A stretch of DNA of 42,595 nt from positions 1 through 42,595 of the forward strand of contig JADZCC010000032.1 in assembly GCA_020851785.1 (NCBI GenBank), given 5' to 3'. Made by a program: the position numbers and the translations under genes. The first letter of the stretch is position 1. Each line of letters opens with the position of its first letter. Source of the DNA: Anaerolineales bacterium. GTDB taxonomy: Bacteria > Chloroflexota > Anaerolineae > Anaerolineales > Villigracilaceae. The notes under the pieces were generated by a model, which worked only from the letters and a program-made list of their open reading frames with translations, was not told the origin of the DNA and made no database searches. Of this stretch, positions 41,889 through 42,595 are shown piece by piece.

Positions 41889-42595
41889 TTATTGAACCGC
41901 CCAGGCCAAAGCGCCGGATTGGCCGTAATTGCTGGCTAACAGTTCCAGGTCCAGGATGTTGATCGTGCCGTCGTTGTTCAAATCGGCGGCGGCGGGCGCG
42001 GCTAAATTGTAGTTCATGCCAATGCTCATGGCGTCCAGCGCGTTAATTGCGTTGTTGCCGTCAATATCGCCAGCCAGCAAAATTACGGTTTGCATGGTGG
42101 TGGTACTTCCGCCCGTAATGGTTGGAGAACCTTGCGCGCCAAGGTACCCTGCGGCGCTGGCGACAACGGTGTAGTTCCCGCCGAGGGCGGATAAGTTGAA
42201 CGTGCCGTCTGGGTTGGCGATGACTGAAGTGTTCAAGGTCGCATCCGGGTTATACAAGCTCACCGTAATTGGTTTGCTGGCCAGAACCTGTCCGTTTAAA
42301 TTCCCTTGCGGTGTGTTGATGGTTAGGGTGGCTGGAGCGGCGGGAATGTTGACCAGCGTATCGGTTCCGTCTGAAACACGCACTACGCACTGGAAGTTTA
42401 CTGAACCGGCTTGCAAGCCAAGGATGCTAAAAGTAAAGGCTGTGCCAGTGGCGGTGGCTTTATTGCCGTTACTACCGGCAATCGCAACGATGAATGAGCC
42501 GCTTGCCGGGCCGTTCACCACCATCACCGGGCTGGGCCCGAATACTCCGCCCGCTGTGAAGTTGCTCAACTCCACCAGGGCTGAATCGTAGGTAC
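41889..42595 (-). CDS. Cohesin-dockerin secreted protein, C-terminal part (cut by window edge)
   Basis: The frame is open to the window edge, so the N-terminus lies outside. Visible: the C-terminal part of a cohesin-like domain ('TYDSALVELSNFTAGGVFGPSPVMVVNGP...'), a carboxypeptidase-regulatory-like sandwich ('[22 protein letters not shown]...GTFNLSALGGNYTVVASAAGY') and a dockerin with two calcium loops ('GDIDGNNAINALD', 'ADLNNDGTINILD') ending in '[12 protein letters not shown]'. The three modules are close copies of those at the end of the M23-cohesin-dockerin protein, also at DNA level. It is the first of three genes on the minus strand. The missing N-terminus may hold an enzymatic domain. 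Confidence 0.88.
   Translation of the reverse strand, partial: TYDSALVELSNFTAGGVFGPSPVMVVNGPASGSFIVAIAGSNGNKATATGTAFTFSILGLQAGSVNFQCVVRVSDGTDTLVNIPAAPATLTINTPQGNLNGQVLASKPITVSLYNPDATLNTSVIANPDGTFNLSALGGNYTVVASAAGYLGAQGSPTITGGSTTTMQTVILLAGDIDGNNAINALDAMSIGMNYNLAAPAAADLNNDGTINILDLELLASNYGQSGALAWAVQ

Overview
The window looks like chromosome of a member of Chloroflexota, most likely class Anaerolineae. That placement is inference from gene style: lipoproteins with Thr/Pro linkers of the TPTATNTP type, free-standing cohesin/dockerin proteins, HyfE/Nuo-like membrane genes, and genes preceded by extended -10 boxes lying almost at the start codon. No rRNA or taxonomic marker is present. The DNA is moderately GC-rich, gene-dense and mostly intact.

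Layout. 0.07-1.0 kb: an accessory patch with a small unknown gene, a possible ~60-nt RNA, an excisionase-like HTH gene whose ribosome site is buried in a hairpin, and tRNA-Val(CAC). 1.0-8.1 kb, minus strand: a leaderless LysM/M23 endopeptidase gene, then a selB - sensor kinase - SRAP operon. 8.2-13.0 kb, minus: a coiled-coil protein and a three-gene membrane module related to complex I / hydrogenase-4 antiporter subunits but lacking several canonical proton-channel residues. 13.0-18.4 kb, plus: a DUF3048 lipoprotein, a zinc-ribbon membrane protein, a small membrane protein, an enolase-superfamily enzyme (MenC-like) and a CapA-type lipoprotein. 18.4-24.3 kb: an SxxK serine hydrolase, a site-2-type protease, a GT-C glycosyltransferase and oligopeptidase B. 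24.4-27.8 kb, minus: mitochondrial-type citrate synthase, malate dehydrogenase and thioredoxin reductase. 27.95-29.17 kb: an intact ISAs1-family element.

29.8-35.35 kb, minus, is the most striking region: aspS-gatC-gatA-gatB, the genes that make Asp-tRNA and amidate Asp-tRNA(Asn) and/or Glu-tRNA(Gln). Upstream lies what reads as a complete transcription attenuator: an extended -10 promoter, a 24-codon leader peptide with Asn-Leu-Asn-Asn-Asn-Asp-Asp, a terminator, and a 10-bp antiterminator pairing placed just beyond the Asn/Asp codons. The same block carries five palindromic repeats of four kinds; one is translated in frame inside GatB and another supplies the gatA stop codon.

35.5-39.0 kb: an HD-domain protein (plus), an ABC-F ATPase (minus) preceded by its own 31-codon leader ORF and terminator, and, divergent from it, a Cas4/AddB-like Fe-S nuclease. 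39.1 kb to the end, minus: a cohesin/dockerin locus with a membrane-anchored cohesin between two secreted proteins that each carry a cohesin-like domain, a beta-sandwich and a dockerin, one of them also an M23 peptidase. It looks like a small non-cellulosomal scaffold at the cell surface.
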